From Petaurus breviceps papuanus (Eukaryota > Chordata > Mammalia > Diprotodontia > Petauridae), in the NCBI GenBank assembly GCA_028583685.1, contig JAMXIF010001194.1, forward strand, positions 18,086,222-18,150,221: a DNA stretch of 64,000 nt. The letters are read 5' to 3'. Positions 11,561-23,149 of the stretch are shown here, piece by piece. A model generated the notes under the pieces. That model was not told the DNA's origin and made no database searches. It saw only the letters and a program-made list of their open reading frames with translations. Every line of letters begins with the position of its first letter. Position 1 is the stretch's first letter. The position numbers and the translations under genes were made by a program.

Positions 11561-11819
11561 TGTAGCTTCATTTTAAAAAATGATTTTACCCTGAAGAGGT
11601 AAAGCACTAGATAGAGGTATATATTTAGAGATCTACTAGAGGGGCAGTTCTTAAATGTTTTGGTCTCAGGACTCCTTTATACTCCCTTCTTCTGATTCTT
11701 TAGTTCCTCTCCAAAAGCCTATTCAAGGAAGGTGCTCAAATCAGTCATCACTTCACTTCTTACCAGGATGCATTCAGATCTCCATTTCCCTCTTAATGAG
11801 TAGCGCCTCCATTTTCAGC

Positions 11820-11970
11820 TTCTTTGTGTATGTTGCCTTCATCATTAGAGAGTAAGCATATTTCAAAAAGGGATTTTTCGCCTTTATTTTTAGCCTCAGC
11901 ACTTTGCACAATGCCTGAAGTATGATATTTGTTTAATAAATGCTTATTGACTGATTGACTAACTTCTACC
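11820..11970 (+). mobile_element. L2-type 3' end
   Basis: CAGCACTTTGCACAATGCC, then TTTAATAAATGCTTATTGACTGATTGAC is the L2 terminus. The upstream 11645-11720 text (GTCTCAGGACTCC) recalls a hAT end but is too short to assign. Confidence 0.65.
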
Positions 11971-12359
11971 ACCTTGTATCACACCTTTGCACATGGTTAT
12001 TTATATGTGAAATGTAAGACTTATTCTACTTATTTGGCTGAACTGCTTTAAGGAGGCCAAGACATTAAGATGAGTGTCTAACCTGTTAGACTTCTATTAT
12101 TCATTGCTGTTGCAGGAAAAGTACAAAGATGCTATGACAACCACTATTTCAAGACAAATCTCTAATATTTTCAGAGGAAGTTCCACTGTAAATGTGATAC
12201 AGTTTAATATAGTATCTTGGTGTGTTGCTAAGTACTAGTATAAAGTTCTAGCTTCATTTGAAAGTCAATAGAAAGAGCCTTTCACAGGGAACCAGGAAAT
12301 GTGAGTACAAGCTTTGATTTTCCCACTAATTTCCTGTATGACTTTATTAAGAACAGCAA

Positions 12360-12585
12360 CACCAGGACCTAGCAATGATATAACACTTGAAATTTTGTAA
12401 AATGATTTATATAGCATATCTAATTTGGTGGTTATGACAGCCCTGTGAGGTTGGTACTGTTATTAATCCTATTTAACAAATGAAACAATTGATACTGAAA
12501 GACAATATATACTTAGTCAGAAAGTAATTGAGGCAGGATTTGTATCCAATTGTTCCTGACTCTATATACTGTAACATTTCAAACC
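12360..12585 (+). mobile_element. MIR/THER-type SINE
   Basis: GACAGCCCTGTGAGGTTGG, TTATTAATCCTATTTAACAAATG and GAGGCAGGATTTGTATCC follow the CORE-SINE order. Confidence 0.7.
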
Positions 12586-12589
12586 ACAT

Positions 12590-12792
12590 GTGTCAAACAC
12601 AAAGCCAAATGCTTTGGTTCACCCTCACACCCACACTTCATAGTACTGCTGATCCACATTAAAATGTAATTGAAAAATATTTAATAAAGTAAAAATATAA
12701 TAAAACATGATTAATATGTTTTCTAAGTGAATATGGAGCTGGCAGATTCTTGCATATGTGTTAGTGGTCACATACTTTATTAAGTTTGATAC
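12590..12792 (-). mobile_element. hAT-like MITE, second copy
   Basis: Begins TGTCAAACACAAAGCC and ends AAGTTTGATACC. It shares CACATTAAAATGTAATTG, TTAATATGTTTTCTAAG and the general length of about 200 bp with the copies at 10174 and 48079. It has no coding capacity. Confidence 0.65.
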
Positions 12793-12839
12793 CAGTGCTT
12801 TATTAAAAGCCTTGCATCTGCAACAAAATTGATATTTCT

Positions 12840-13310
12840 AAAGCACTGGACTTTCTATGTTATTCTCCTGCTCAAACAGTTGCAATGGCTCCCTATTACC
12901 TAATTTCTTCTCTTTGGTATTTAAATTCCGCTATCCTTTGGTTCCATCCCATCTTTTCTGAGTTCATATTATTCTTCCTCATGAAACATTCTGCTGCCCC
13001 ACATGCCCCTTCATTAGTTGGTGAATTCCTTCTAGAGCCTCCATTTTGGGAAGGGAACCAAGATAGCCAGCCTTCATTCCCTTCCCAGTTATGCTTTTGA
13101 CTATCCAGACTGTACCAACATAGCTCAGTGCATGTTCATTACTCCAACATATCAGATCCCTTTTATTATTGTCCTTCCCCATTAGATTGTAAACTTCTTA
13201 AGGGCAGGGACTGCCTTTCCTCTTACTCATGTTTGCATCACCAGTACTTGACAAAGTAGCAAATATATGGTAAGCATTTAATAAATGCTTGTTGCCTGCC
13301 TGCCTTCTAA
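12840..13310 (+). mobile_element. L2-type LINE 3' end
   Basis: GTTGCAATGGCTCCCTATT, then CCCATTAGATTGTAAACTTC, TTAAGGGCAGGGACTGCC, CATTTAATAAATGCTTGTTG is a clear L2 3' terminus. The frame at 12885-13100 is an L2 remnant and not a host exon. Confidence 0.8.
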
Positions 13311-15117
13311 CTCTAATACTTTATGACTATAATATAATTCTACAGTAACCCTATAGTCATGTCATGGCTAACTGTGTTGCTTAATCTAGTCCCAGAAGAA
13401 AAGTTTGTTCTCTTTCTTTCTGTTTCTTTGCCCATTTCCCTTCTATTTTATGAAACAAAACATGGGCTATATAAAAACAGGGAAGCAGATAAATAAAAAA
13501 TAAAAATGGCTTTTAATAAACCCATTGCATGCACACTTCAGGATGGAAAATAGCCATACCTTTCAAATAATGAAATAGAGCTCTTTGTTCTGCTATAAGA
13601 AGGGTACATTGGGGTTTCTAGCATGGAGGATTTCTTGCTGTTGATGAGGGGATTTTTCCCCAAAACTTATTTTCTCAGAAAAAAAATAACCTATGAGAAA
13701 GCCACGCAGAAGAAAAGAATGGGGAGGAAAAAAAAACATATTGACTTAGAACTTGGACTTTAAAAGGGGGGGGGAGGGAAACGCTAGAAAATGGGTAGGA
13801 GTAAGTAGAATGAAGAATTTTTTTTCCCCTTGGGATCTGAAATTAGATTTTTTTTTCCTTTAGCTGATGTGCTATCACTATTGTGTCATTATGTGATGTG
13901 CCCCCCCTCCCCAAAGGGAAAGGTCTTGAGTTGTCAATTTCATCCACCTAGCTATTACTATGTACATTCCATAAATATTCCCCAACTTGTAATCATTAAC
14001 CACATATTGGTATAGTAAGTGATCTATATTTTGTATCAATACAATAGTTCTTTCAGAGCCAATGATGTACTTACTGACTAAGACTAATAGATGTAGCCTT
14101 AGCATTGATTGTTCAGTCCACCTTGTTTCACTGAAGTTCCATAATCACAGGAATGGAGCTAAAGTGGCCATTTCACTTCAGCAGTAAACATATTCCTTTG
14201 TCTCAAATACAGCGAAATACCCACAGCTTACCTCCAAATTGTCAGAGATGGCCAATTCCAAGTTAAGCCACAAATTAAAATCAGTCCTTTTTATTTTGTT
14301 TGGTTTTTTTTTTTTCCAAAAAACAGGATGGAAACTATCATTCCCATGTCATAGAAGTAAGAGGTGTTTGTTCTGAAAATCAAGTCTCCAAGAGGTGGGG
14401 ACCATTACATCTTTATGAGGAATGAGTTCGAGTTTCTTGGGAGTTACTGTTTCTGGAATGCAATCTATTTACCAAATTACATCATTGTTATATTATACGT
14501 TTAAAAGGCACAGTCCTGGGGAAATTTACATCATCAAATGAGCATGATATGTTCAGTTTTATCCCAGTATTTTCCAAACACACACACATACACACACACA
14601 CACACGAATAAACCTGGGTGTCTCTGAATTCCAACCTTCCTACAAAGCATATGAGAGTTTTCCTTAAGAATTTAGCCTTTACATGTTCTGAAAAGGATAA
14701 TATCTGTCTTTACTGGAGCACACCAAATCTGCTGCCTTTGAGAGAGCCAAGAGTCACTTATGGATATCCCAAGAGGAAAGACACAAACTCTCCAAGAAGC
14801 CTGGCAACCAAGCTGCAAACAGGGATGACAAAGCTTCCTTTCTCCTGAGTTAAATGAATAAACATTTTCTGGATCTGCTACCTCACATTGCTGTGATTGC
14901 CTAAAATTTGAATCTTCATGGTACAGTGATAAGGAAAGAGGAAGAAAGGATGGATATGGTCCACTCAGTCATCAAAATGTTTTTTCTATTGTGACACTGA
15001 AAAATTTTGCAACTTTTTCATTCATGTCTGTTTTGTTCCAACCTGTTTGTAAGGTGAGATCTTACAAATGTTTTAGAGAATTTGCCCTGTATGTGAGCCT
15101 ATCTATCTTATCTTTCT
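13311..15117. other. Unassigned stretch; short (CA)n at about 14578-14605
   Basis: About 1.8 kb with G runs near 13766 and a CA repeat. The small frames at 13830 and 14618 lack codon structure or family resemblance. I see no gene or named repeat here. Confidence 0.5.
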
Positions 15118-15355
15118 GTTGTTGTTCAGTCATTTCACTCATGTCTGACTCATTATGACCCTATTTTCTTGGCAGAGATATTGGATTTGTATGCTATTTC
15201 CTTCTCTAGCTCATTTTGCATTTGAGGAAACTAAGGCAAACAGGATTAAGTGTCTTGCCCAGGGTCACATACCTAGTAAACCAGATTTGAACTCAGAAAG
15301 ATGAATCTCTCTGACTTCAAGCCCAGCACTCTATCCACTGTGCCACCCTATTTCC
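15118..15355 (+). mobile_element. THER1-type CORE SINE, full length
   Basis: Starts TGTTGTTCAGTCATTTCAC, continues with CTTCTCTAGCTCATTTTGC, GAGGAAACTAAGGCAAACAGG, CTTGCCCAGGGTCACATACC, and ends in CACTCTATCCACTGTGCCACC. This is the complete order of the common marsupial THER/MIR SINE. Confidence 0.85.
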
Positions 15356-15429
15356 CATATCTAGTCTTTACCAAAACTGTAGAAAAAAAGCACCAGAAGT
15401 TTGAATCTTTGTGAAAAACTTCTTATACA

Positions 15430-15800
15430 GATTTTCCAGATTGGCAGAAACACAGAGGTCATCCAATACAACCCATACCTGAAAAGAAATCACTACAACC
15501 CTTTGAACAAATGGTCATCTATCCCCTGTTTGAAAGCTTGCTGCTTGGGGTACTAGCCACCACCAAAGAAAGCTTGTTTCACTTCAAGGAAGCTCTAATC
15601 CTGAAAATATTTCCCATATATCAAGGCAAAGTTTATGTCTCTGAAACTTTCTGTTCATGGCTGATCATTCTACACCTTTCCCCCTTGAAAATGCAATGGA
15701 TAAGTCTATGGCTCTATGACACCCTCTCCATCTCTCAAAAGCAGTCAAGATTTCCCCACCTCCCTAAGTCCAATCTTCTCCAGGCCAAAATGTTATTTAA
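15430..15800 (-). mobile_element. CR1/L3-type LINE 3' end, antisense
   Basis: Antisense CR1 landmarks: AATGGTCATCTATCCCCTG, then CACTTCAAGGAAGCTCTAATC, AATATTTCCCATATATCAAGG, and CCAATCTTCTCCAGGCC. The 180-codon plus-strand frame at 15511-16053 runs through this antisense repeat into unassigned DNA and is therefore not a gene. Confidence 0.7.
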
Positions 15801-16622
15801 GGGGAGTTGTGAATCCCCACCCCAAAATATATTCTTCACCCACCTGTTGAAAATGACAAAAATTCCATTATTAATGATCCATGTTCTTCAGTTAAATAAG
15901 ATTTATATGCAAATAAGGTGGCATAATAAGTATTATCTGAATAGCATAAATTATGGTAGATTTATGGGTGGACATAAGAGGATGTTGAGAATGGAAGTAG
16001 ATCTGACAGCAGTTAGTATAGCACTAGGCATGGGCACTGCTATTCAGAGGTAGTGCTCCAGGTTGGATGAACTAAGATAAAGTATTCAACTACTAAGGAT
16101 GAGGGAGAGGAGAGAAAACAAAGACACAAATACTTCAACCGGGGCATGGACCAAGGCTGGTTTAACAGAGTGGAATCAGTAGAAAGACTAACCAGATGCT
16201 CATAGTAAACCTACTAGAAAAACTATGGATATCAAAGTCAAAACTGGGGCCAAATATTTAGGTCAAGCTTATTTGACCCCTACTATGAAGACTCATTATA
16301 TCCAATGAAAAGGATCAAGGCAGATAGTGCATAGGACAGTTTTGATAGGAAGGAGGGGTGGAAATTGTGATGGACATAGGTATGTACAACTGGCAAGTCA
16401 ACATATGGCACAGGACATAACCATATTCCCAAGTATGAACTATACTGTGTCTGAAGAAGTAGGAAAAGGTAGTTCAAGAAGGTCTTGCTCAATCTATCTG
16501 TGAGATCAGGGTCTTAGTAACTTATGCACTCAGGATCTTTTTCTCTAATTCCTGTTCAGCTTTAAGGTTCACAGAACCAGAATTACCAACCCATATTGCC
16601 TTGGTTTATCACATTGTCATAA
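15801..16622. other. No recognised feature
   Basis: Unassigned sequence immediately upstream of the HAL1-type insertion. No exon signature. Confidence 0.5.
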
Positions 16623-16643
16623 AAATTGAAATGGAGGCACGAG

Positions 16644-16653
16644 CCAAGATGGC
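16644..16653 (+). promoter_or_regulatory. YY1-like motif at the 5' end of the HAL1-type element
   Basis: CCAAGATGGC lies about 10 bases from the element start. Human L1 carries a YY1 site (CAAGATGGC core) at the equivalent place, where it sets transcription start. Function here is inferred from position and sequence only. Confidence 0.45.
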
Positions 16654-17426
16654 AGAGTAAAGGCAGGAACTTTTCTGAGCTCTCTCTCCAACCACCTCCA
16701 ATAACTATAAAATAGGACTCTAAACAAATATTAGAGCTACAGAACTCACAAAGTGACAGAGAGAAACAAATCTCCCACTGAAAGCAGCCTGGCAGGCCGA
16801 CAGGAAGGGTCTACCCCACTGAGCTGGAAGCCAATTACAGGCCCACTTGAGCCACACAGGTCCAGATGCGTGGCCCAGACCAGCGGCACAGACCATCCAG
16901 AGCAGACTTCATGAGAGCTCATCACCAGCAGCTGTAGTGGTTTCCAGACTTCTCAACCCATAACTACCAAAGAGAAAGTAAAAGGACAGTAGGGAACTCT
17001 GTTGAAACTGGATGACTGAAGAGCGGTCTGGCCCTCGCTCCCAGAGTCAGAGGTGGTCGAGGCTCAGTGGCAGCAGCTGCTAAAACGTGGCTGCCACTGG
17101 AGCTCCTGGCCTGCAGATCATAGGGGGACCAAGAGTTCAGGGTAATTGTTTTTGTTTTGACCTGCCTGCATCTGGGTCACAGACTTGGGTGGGGTTTCTG
17201 GGGTTAATGTGCCAGAGCTTGGGGTGGCTGTAGAGGGGGCACCCTCCTCATACTTCTGACAACTGCAAAAACCCCAGTGATTTGGGATGAAGCCCACTCC
17301 ACTCTGGAAGCAGAGTTCTACCATGGCAAAGAGAAAAAAAGTAAAATAATGGTTGGCAAGATGAGCAAGCAGAGGAAGTACAATTAGACCATAGAATCCT
17401 TTTTTGCGGACTAAAAGGATCAAAAC

Positions 17427-18410
17427 ATGAAACCAGAAGAAGATAACAAAGTCAAAACTCCTACATCAAAAGCTTCCAAGAAAAATATGAATTGGTTACA
17501 AGCCATGGAGGCGCTCAAGAAGGATTTTGAAAATCAAGGAAGAGAAATGAGGATGATGCAAGAAAATCATGAAAAGAGAGTCAACAGCCTACTAAAGGAG
17601 ACCCAAAAATACTGAAGAAAATAACTTTAAAAATAGACTAACTCAAATGGCAAAAGAGGCCCAAAAAACCAAGGAGGAGAAGAATGTCTTAAAAAGCTAA
17701 ATTGCCCAGATGGAAAAGGAATTTAAAAAACTCACCAAAGAGAATAATTCCTTTAAAATTAGATTGGAGCAAATAGAAGCTAATGACTTTATGAGAAATG
17801 AAAATACTATTAAACAGATCCAAACAAATGAAAAAACAGAAGACAATGTGAAATACTCATTGGAAAAACCATTGACCTGGAAAATTGACCCAGGAGACAT
17901 AATTTAAAAATTATTGGACTACTTAAAAGCCATCATCAAAAAAAGAGCCTAGAAATCATCCTTCAAGAAATTTTCAAGGAAAATTGCCCTGATATTCTAG
18001 AACCAGAGGGCAAAATAGAAATTGAAAGAATTCCCCAATCACCTCTTGAAAAAGATCCCAAAAAGAAAACTCCTAGGGATATCATAACCAAATTCCAGAG
18101 TTCCCAGGTCAAAGAGAAAATGTTAAAATCAGCCAGGAGGAAACAATTTGAGTATTGTGGAAACACAATCAGGATAACACAAGATATAGCAGCTTCTACA
18201 CTGAGGGACTGAAGGGCTTGGAATATGATATTCCAGAGGCCAAAGGAGTTAAGATTAAAACCAAGAATCACCTACCCAGAAAAACTGAGATGCTTCAAGG
18301 GAAAATATGGTGATTCAGTGAAATAGAGGACTTGCAAGTATTCTTGATGCAAAAACCAGACCTGAACAGAAAATTTGACTTTCAAATACAAGAAGCAAGA
18401 GGAGCATGAG
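17427..18410 (+). pseudogene. L1 ORF1p-like remnant of the HAL1-type element
   Basis: The start at 17427 gives MKPEEDNKVKTP, then a charged heptad-like coiled coil (KASKKNMNWLQAMEALKK and onward). A stop near 17613 interrupts it. The next open piece from 17710 continues EKEFKKLTKENNSF to NENTIKQIQTNEK. Beyond another break comes the RRM-like part (GLLKSHHQ, EIILQEIFKENCPDI) and the C-terminal domain with FEYCGNTIRITQ, RAWNMIFQR and KPRITYPEKL. This order (coiled coil, RRM, CTD) is that of the L1 ORF1 RNA-binding chaperone. Several stops and shifts make it inactive. Confidence 0.75.
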
Positions 18411-18529
18411 AAGGTAAAGAGGAAAAAGAAATCTTAATGAACTTATTAAAGTTGAACTATTAACATTCCTACATGGCAAAACAATGATTGAAACTCATGC
18501 AACTTTTCTCAGTATGAGGATAGTTGAAG

Positions 18530-18640
18530 GGAATATATATGTATAGATATGCTTACAGATATATGTATGTAGAGGAGGGTATATGTGTGTATAAATACAT
18601 ATGTGAGTGTGTATATATGTGTGTACATCTATACCTAGAG
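18530..18640. repeat. (TATATG/TGTG)n repeat in the HAL1 3' UTR
   Basis: Imperfect ATATGTATGT runs. Equivalent repeats occur at the same relative place in the other HAL1-type copies (about 30400-30480 antisense, 40855-40930). Confidence 0.8.
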
Positions 18641-19464
18641 GACACAGGATCAGTTGAATAGGAAGGGATAATATCTAAAAAATAAAATTGAGAGGTTAGA
18701 GAGGAAAATAGTGAGAGAAGGAGAAAAGGAGAGATAGAATAGGGTAAATTATGTCATATGAAAGAGGCAATAGAAAACTGTTACAATGGAGGGGAAGAGC
18801 AGGATTGTGAAAGGGAATGGGTCGACCTTACTCTCATCAAATTTGGCTTAAGGAGGGAATAACATACACACTGAATTGGTATCTTACCCTACAGGAAAGT
18901 AGGGGGGAAGGGGATAAAAGGGAGGATGATAGAAAGGAGAGTACCTTGGGAGAGAGGGTAGTTAGAAGTACACACTTTTGAAAAGAGACAGAGTCAAAGG
19001 AAAAAAATGAATAAGTGGGGGGGCAGGATAGAATGGGGGGGAAATATTGCTACTTTTTTACAATATAACTACTATGGAAACATTTTACATAACAACACAT
19101 GTACAACATATATTGAATTGCTTATCTTCCCAGTGGGGGTGGTTGAGGAAGGAGGAAAGGAAAGAATCTGGAAATCAAAGTTTTCAAAACAAACGCTAAA
19201 AAATTATTTTTTACATGGAACTGGTAACTAAGATATACAAGCACAGGGGTATATAAATCCATCTTGACCAACTAGAAAGTTAGAGGGTGTATGTTGGAGG
19301 ATATAAGAGAGAGCAGATTGGGGAAAGGGGTATTCAGTTGGCTTGCTATCTTGGGGTGGGGAAGGGAAAAGACAGGGATAAAATTTGTAACTCAATATGT
19401 TATGGAAATGAATGTTGAAAACTAAAAATAAATATATAAAATATTTTTTTGGAAATTGAAATGG

Positions 19465-21048
19465 GTTAAAATGAGAACATTTGGTAACTGTATTAATTTT
19501 TATAAAGGTTTTAATATTCTAAGAACCAAAGAATGAATTTTCTCTCCCTCTCTCAAAATACAGTGCTAATTCTGTGCACATTATACCATGGAAGCCCTTT
19601 CTGTTTGAATATGGTTAAAGAAACATTTTTAACTCTACAGATGAATTTGCTTTTCCTTGTTGGAAAACTACAACTATCTGTGTAACCCAACATATTTTCC
19701 TTTTGGCCCTAATTCACAGAAAGTTGAGAGCCAAATTCATTATCCAAATGTAGTTTGATCAAGTGAGTTCCCTGAAAGCATCTATTCCTTCGGCTCCCCT
19801 CAGATGGTTTCTGTTCTGTTTTTGTTTTTTTTTTCATGAAAAGTGCTGTCTTTCACTGTTTTATTTTGTAAGCTGCCTCAAGTCCTTTCAGAAACTGGTG
19901 GTGTACTAATTTTACATAAATTTTAATCTAAATTAGTTGAGGTCTTTTGTAAGGTTGGTGATGGAGAATTTGGATCCAGATCATAAGCTTAGCCCTTTAC
20001 CTTTTAGAATAGGCATTCCCTAGAGGTTTGGTAAAGGTCTGAGGAAGAAAAGTTGGCCCTAAACTTGAAAATGGGCAGAACAAAGAGCTATATGAAAATA
20101 GGGAGGGGTGTAGTGTATTTCTGCAAGTTGTTTCCTCCAAAAAATGCATTTCTTTTATTCTTGAATATAAGATAGCCATTTGTTTTTTCATAGTAATTAT
20201 CTATAATATATGATACCCTTCATGTTTTTCAGTTTCAAGGGTATTTCAAAATTCAGAAAAATAGGTTTTGGTGATAAATTCAAAGTTCCTTCTCCGCCCA
20301 GATAATCATGGAATTAGTAAGATAAATAAAAGTCAAATTTCCTTCTTGTTTCTGGGATGAATGTAAACAGTAAGGGGTGGAGGGAGGGCGGAAGGGAAGC
20401 AGGCCACCTCTTTCCTTCTGTGGGAAGTACATAGAATACTCTGATAGAATCAATATCACTCATTATGGAGAAAGTAGAGTGAATTTGGAGAGATTTGGTG
20501 ACCTCAACACTAGAACCAACCACAAAGAGTACAAATCCCAATGAAATCAGTTGTTTCAACTCTTCTCCTTAGACCAAATAAATTAAGGAAAAATATCATA
20601 GACAAACATAGAGGTATAATATCAGTTTGATCATTTTATTTGTTTGGATTGAATATAGTAACCCCTTTATAAATATCAAGAGGCCATTCTGAATACTTCT
20701 ATCGAGAGTATCAGACTGAACTAAGTACTGTAGAAATTAAAATGAAAGCACAAAATTCCCTGTCTTCCTAATGCTTAAAAGAGTATGGAAGACAGAAACA
20801 GACCAACAAATAACTGAGTGAACAGAAAAACATCCATTTATATAAAACATTTATAAGAAAATGGACTAAATATAAAAGTACCAAGAAAGTAGAGAAGTAA
20901 GGCGGTGGTAAAGGAGAACCAGGGGAGCTAGCTAGGTTATATCCCATCACTCCCGTCTCTTTCTCTGTGATCATTTCTTCTTCCTCATTTTCCCCTAGTT
21001 TCTTCCTTACTGTCTACACATACGCCCAGATCTTCCTAATTTTGAAAC
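19465..21048. other. No recognised feature
   Basis: About 1.6 kb. The segment at 20700-20870 (AGTACTGTAGAAATTAAAATG, CCCTGTCTTCCTAATGC) faintly resembles the ancient repeat seen at 57755 and 60815. Small frames are unsupported. Confidence 0.45.
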
Positions 21049-21066
21049 ATAGATAGACAGACAGAC

Positions 21067-21118
<52 letters not shown>

Positions 21119-21128
21119 NNNNNNNNNN

Positions 21129-21175
<47 letters not shown>

Positions 21176-21200
21176 GATGGATGGATGAATAGACAGACAG
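21049..21200. repeat. (TAGA)n microsatellite containing the only assembly gap
   Basis: Runs of ATAG and ACAG with ten Ns at 21119-21128. The true array length is unknown. The antisense SIYLSIYLS frames are repeat translations. Confidence 0.95.
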
Positions 21201-21299
21201 ATATATGGACAGATATAAACAAACAAAAAGACTCATTTGATCTTGAAGTCTTCTCAAACTCCATCTCCTCTCTTATACAGCTAAACTCCTGGCAGGAAT

Positions 21300-22230
21300 C
21301 CAATACACCACTTGCCTATATTTCTTCACCTTCCATTTACTACTAAATACTTTGAAATCTGGCTTCAAAATTCACCATTCCCCTCATACTGCTCTCCCTA
21401 AAGTTGCCATAACAACAATCTCTTAAATGTTAAACTCCATCGTCTTTTCTCAATTCTCATCTTATCTGACCTTTTTGCAGCTTTTTTATATTATTGACTA
21501 CCCCTTGAGTCTCTGCTCTGTTGGCTTTCATGACATTGTGCCCTCTTCCCTCCCTTAGCTGATCCTATCTGTTTGATCATTCTTCCATAGTTTCTTTGAC
21601 TTACTCCTCATTCATTTCTCAACCACTAAACATGTGCCCCTCAAGGTTCTAATCTAAGCCCTTTTCTTTTCTCTCTCACACTCTCCTTCAATGATCTTTC
21701 ATCAATTCCCCTGGGTTTAATTATTACCTTTACATAGATGCCTCTAAAAATCTATACATCCAACTTTAATTTATGTCACAAATTCTAGTCTCACATTGAC
21801 AACCACCTGTTAAACATATCTACTCAGATATTCCATTAGCATCTTAAACTCAACATGTCCAAGAGGACTCATTATTTTTACCAGTAATCTCATCCTTCCT
21901 CCAATTTTCCCTATTTTGTTAAAAGGAACCACCAACCTTTCAGTCACCCAATTTCATAACTTTCTTCTGTGCTTCAACTCTTCATTCTTTTTAACTACAT
22001 ATATCCAATCAGTTTACAAATCTTGATGATACTACTTCCATAATCTTTCTCGCATTTGCTCCCCTTTTCTCTACTCACACAGCTACCCTAGTTTAGGTAT
22101 TCATCACCTCTTTCCTGGCCTAATTCTATAATTTCCTAAGTGGTCTCTATGCTTGAATTTTTCCCCAATTTGGAACCATCCTCCACACAACTGCCAAATT
22201 AATATGCTTGAAACATAGAACTGCTGAAGG
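21300..22230 (+). mobile_element. L2 LINE reverse-transcriptase fragment
   Basis: L2 coding landmarks in order: AAATCTGGCTTCAAAATTC (SGF-K/H region), CTCATCTTATCTGACCTTTTTGC (LxDLSAAFD region), CCCCTCAAGGTTCTAATCT (the VPQGSVLGP motif), ATCTTAAACTCAACATGTCC (KLNMSKTELI region) and CCTCCAATTTTCCC. Frames are broken throughout. The motif order shows the sense strand is plus. Confidence 0.75.
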
Positions 22231-22246
22231 TCTCTAGACTTCTACT

Positions 22247-22590
22247 GGAAGAGAAGAAACATCATTCTATCACACACTAGCCTGCTGCCTTTGTGATGAG
22301 GAGAGATAACATTATTCCATAGCACCCCATCTCCAGCATCCTATGGGAAGTGAAGAAGCACCATTTAAATATGCACCAGACTTGCATTTGGGAAAAGCAG
22401 AGAAAATGCCATTCCACCATAGCTGGTCTTCTGCCTTCTCTCCAGGATTACAGGGAAAAGGAAAACTGACATTCCATTACTCAATAGTCCTATATCTTTG
22501 GGTAGGGGGAGAAAAAACCATTCCCTGTGACCAGGTCTCCTAACCTGGAAGGGGAGGAATGTCATCCTTCAATTCTAAGCATCTGTCCCC
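22247..22590. repeat. Degenerate minisatellite, about seven units of 43-64 bp
   Basis: Units begin near 22247, 22299, 22343, 22390, 22454, 22505 and 22548. Each starts with a purine-rich GGGAARRGRAGAAA-like block, followed by CATTCCA-like text and a pyrimidine-rich CTGGTCTYCT-like block. Units are diverged from each other and unequal in length, so this is an old array. It is embedded in L2-like sequence. Confidence 0.55.
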
Positions 22591-22860
22591 TTGACTTAAC
22601 TACCCTGAGGCCAAATCTATGTATTTATTTACCTAAAGTAATTCCTCACTAATTAAGAAACTCCCCCTTACATAATATCCTCCTTACCCTAGTGATTCTC
22701 AACCACTGGTGGTTCAGGCCCCATTCCACATACCCCAATGCTGGATGTTTTATTGCCATTCCCCCTGACCCACAATATCCAACTCTAAATTTATTCACTC
22801 ATTCTACTGTACTCTCTGGAATGCCTGCTCCATAAGAAACCACAAACTTACTTTCATCTT
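22591..22860 (+). mobile_element. Probable L2 continuation
   Basis: TGTACTCTCTGGAATGCCTG and the surrounding text resemble the L2 C-terminal region. The word GTGATTCTCAACCACTGG at 22691 recalls a hAT terminus but cannot be extended. Confidence 0.4.
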
Positions 22861-22879
22861 TCTTTTCTTTTCTTGTCTT

Positions 22880-23040
22880 TTTTTTTTGGAGGGGGAAAGC
22901 AAGGCAATTGGAGTTAAGTGACTTGCTCAAGGTCACAAAGCTAGTAAATGTGTCAAGTGTCTGAAGCCAGATTTGAACTCAGGTCCTCCTGAATCTAGGG
23001 TCAGTGCTGTATTCACTGTGCCACCTAGCTGCCATCATTG
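22880..23040 (+). mobile_element. THER/MAR-type SINE, 5'-truncated
   Basis: GGAGTTAAGTGACTTGCTCAAG, AGATTTGAACTCAGGTCC and CACTGTGCCACCTAGCTGCC are the 3' half of the marsupial CORE SINE. Confidence 0.8.
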
Positions 23041-23149
23041 GTAAAGAGACTCACTTTCTTTCCTGATTGGAGATAAACTGAAGTCCAAAGAAAAATGATG
23101 AAGAGGATTGCTTTGTTTAAAGAACTGGTTTAATTTTTTCTAGCGTTGA

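Larger units (their letters stand above)
16635..19452 (+). mobile_element. HAL1-type (ORF1-only) L1 derivative, near full length
   Basis: A 2.8-kb element with a perfect 12-bp target-site duplication AAATTGAAATGG at 16623-16634 and 19453-19464. In order it holds a 5' UTR beginning near GAGCCAAGATGGCAGAG, a broken ORF1 (about 17427-18410), a 3' UTR of about 1 kb with an internal TATATG repeat, and the tail GTTGAAAACTAAAAATAAAT. ORF1 runs directly into the 3' UTR and no ORF2 is present. That is the defining layout of half-L1 (HAL1) elements, known in mammals including opossum. The perfect duplication suggests a moderately young insertion, though ORF1 is already broken. Confidence 0.8.

Noticed and set aside
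15511-16053. 180-codon open frame as a host gene
   Set aside because: Its first half is antisense CR1/L3 3' sequence. The remainder is unassigned DNA with no family signature or splice context.
22247-22590. CRISPR-like array from regularly spaced similar blocks
   Set aside because: Units are degenerate and of unequal length, the repeats are not identical, and the context is a mammalian genome with L2 on both sides.
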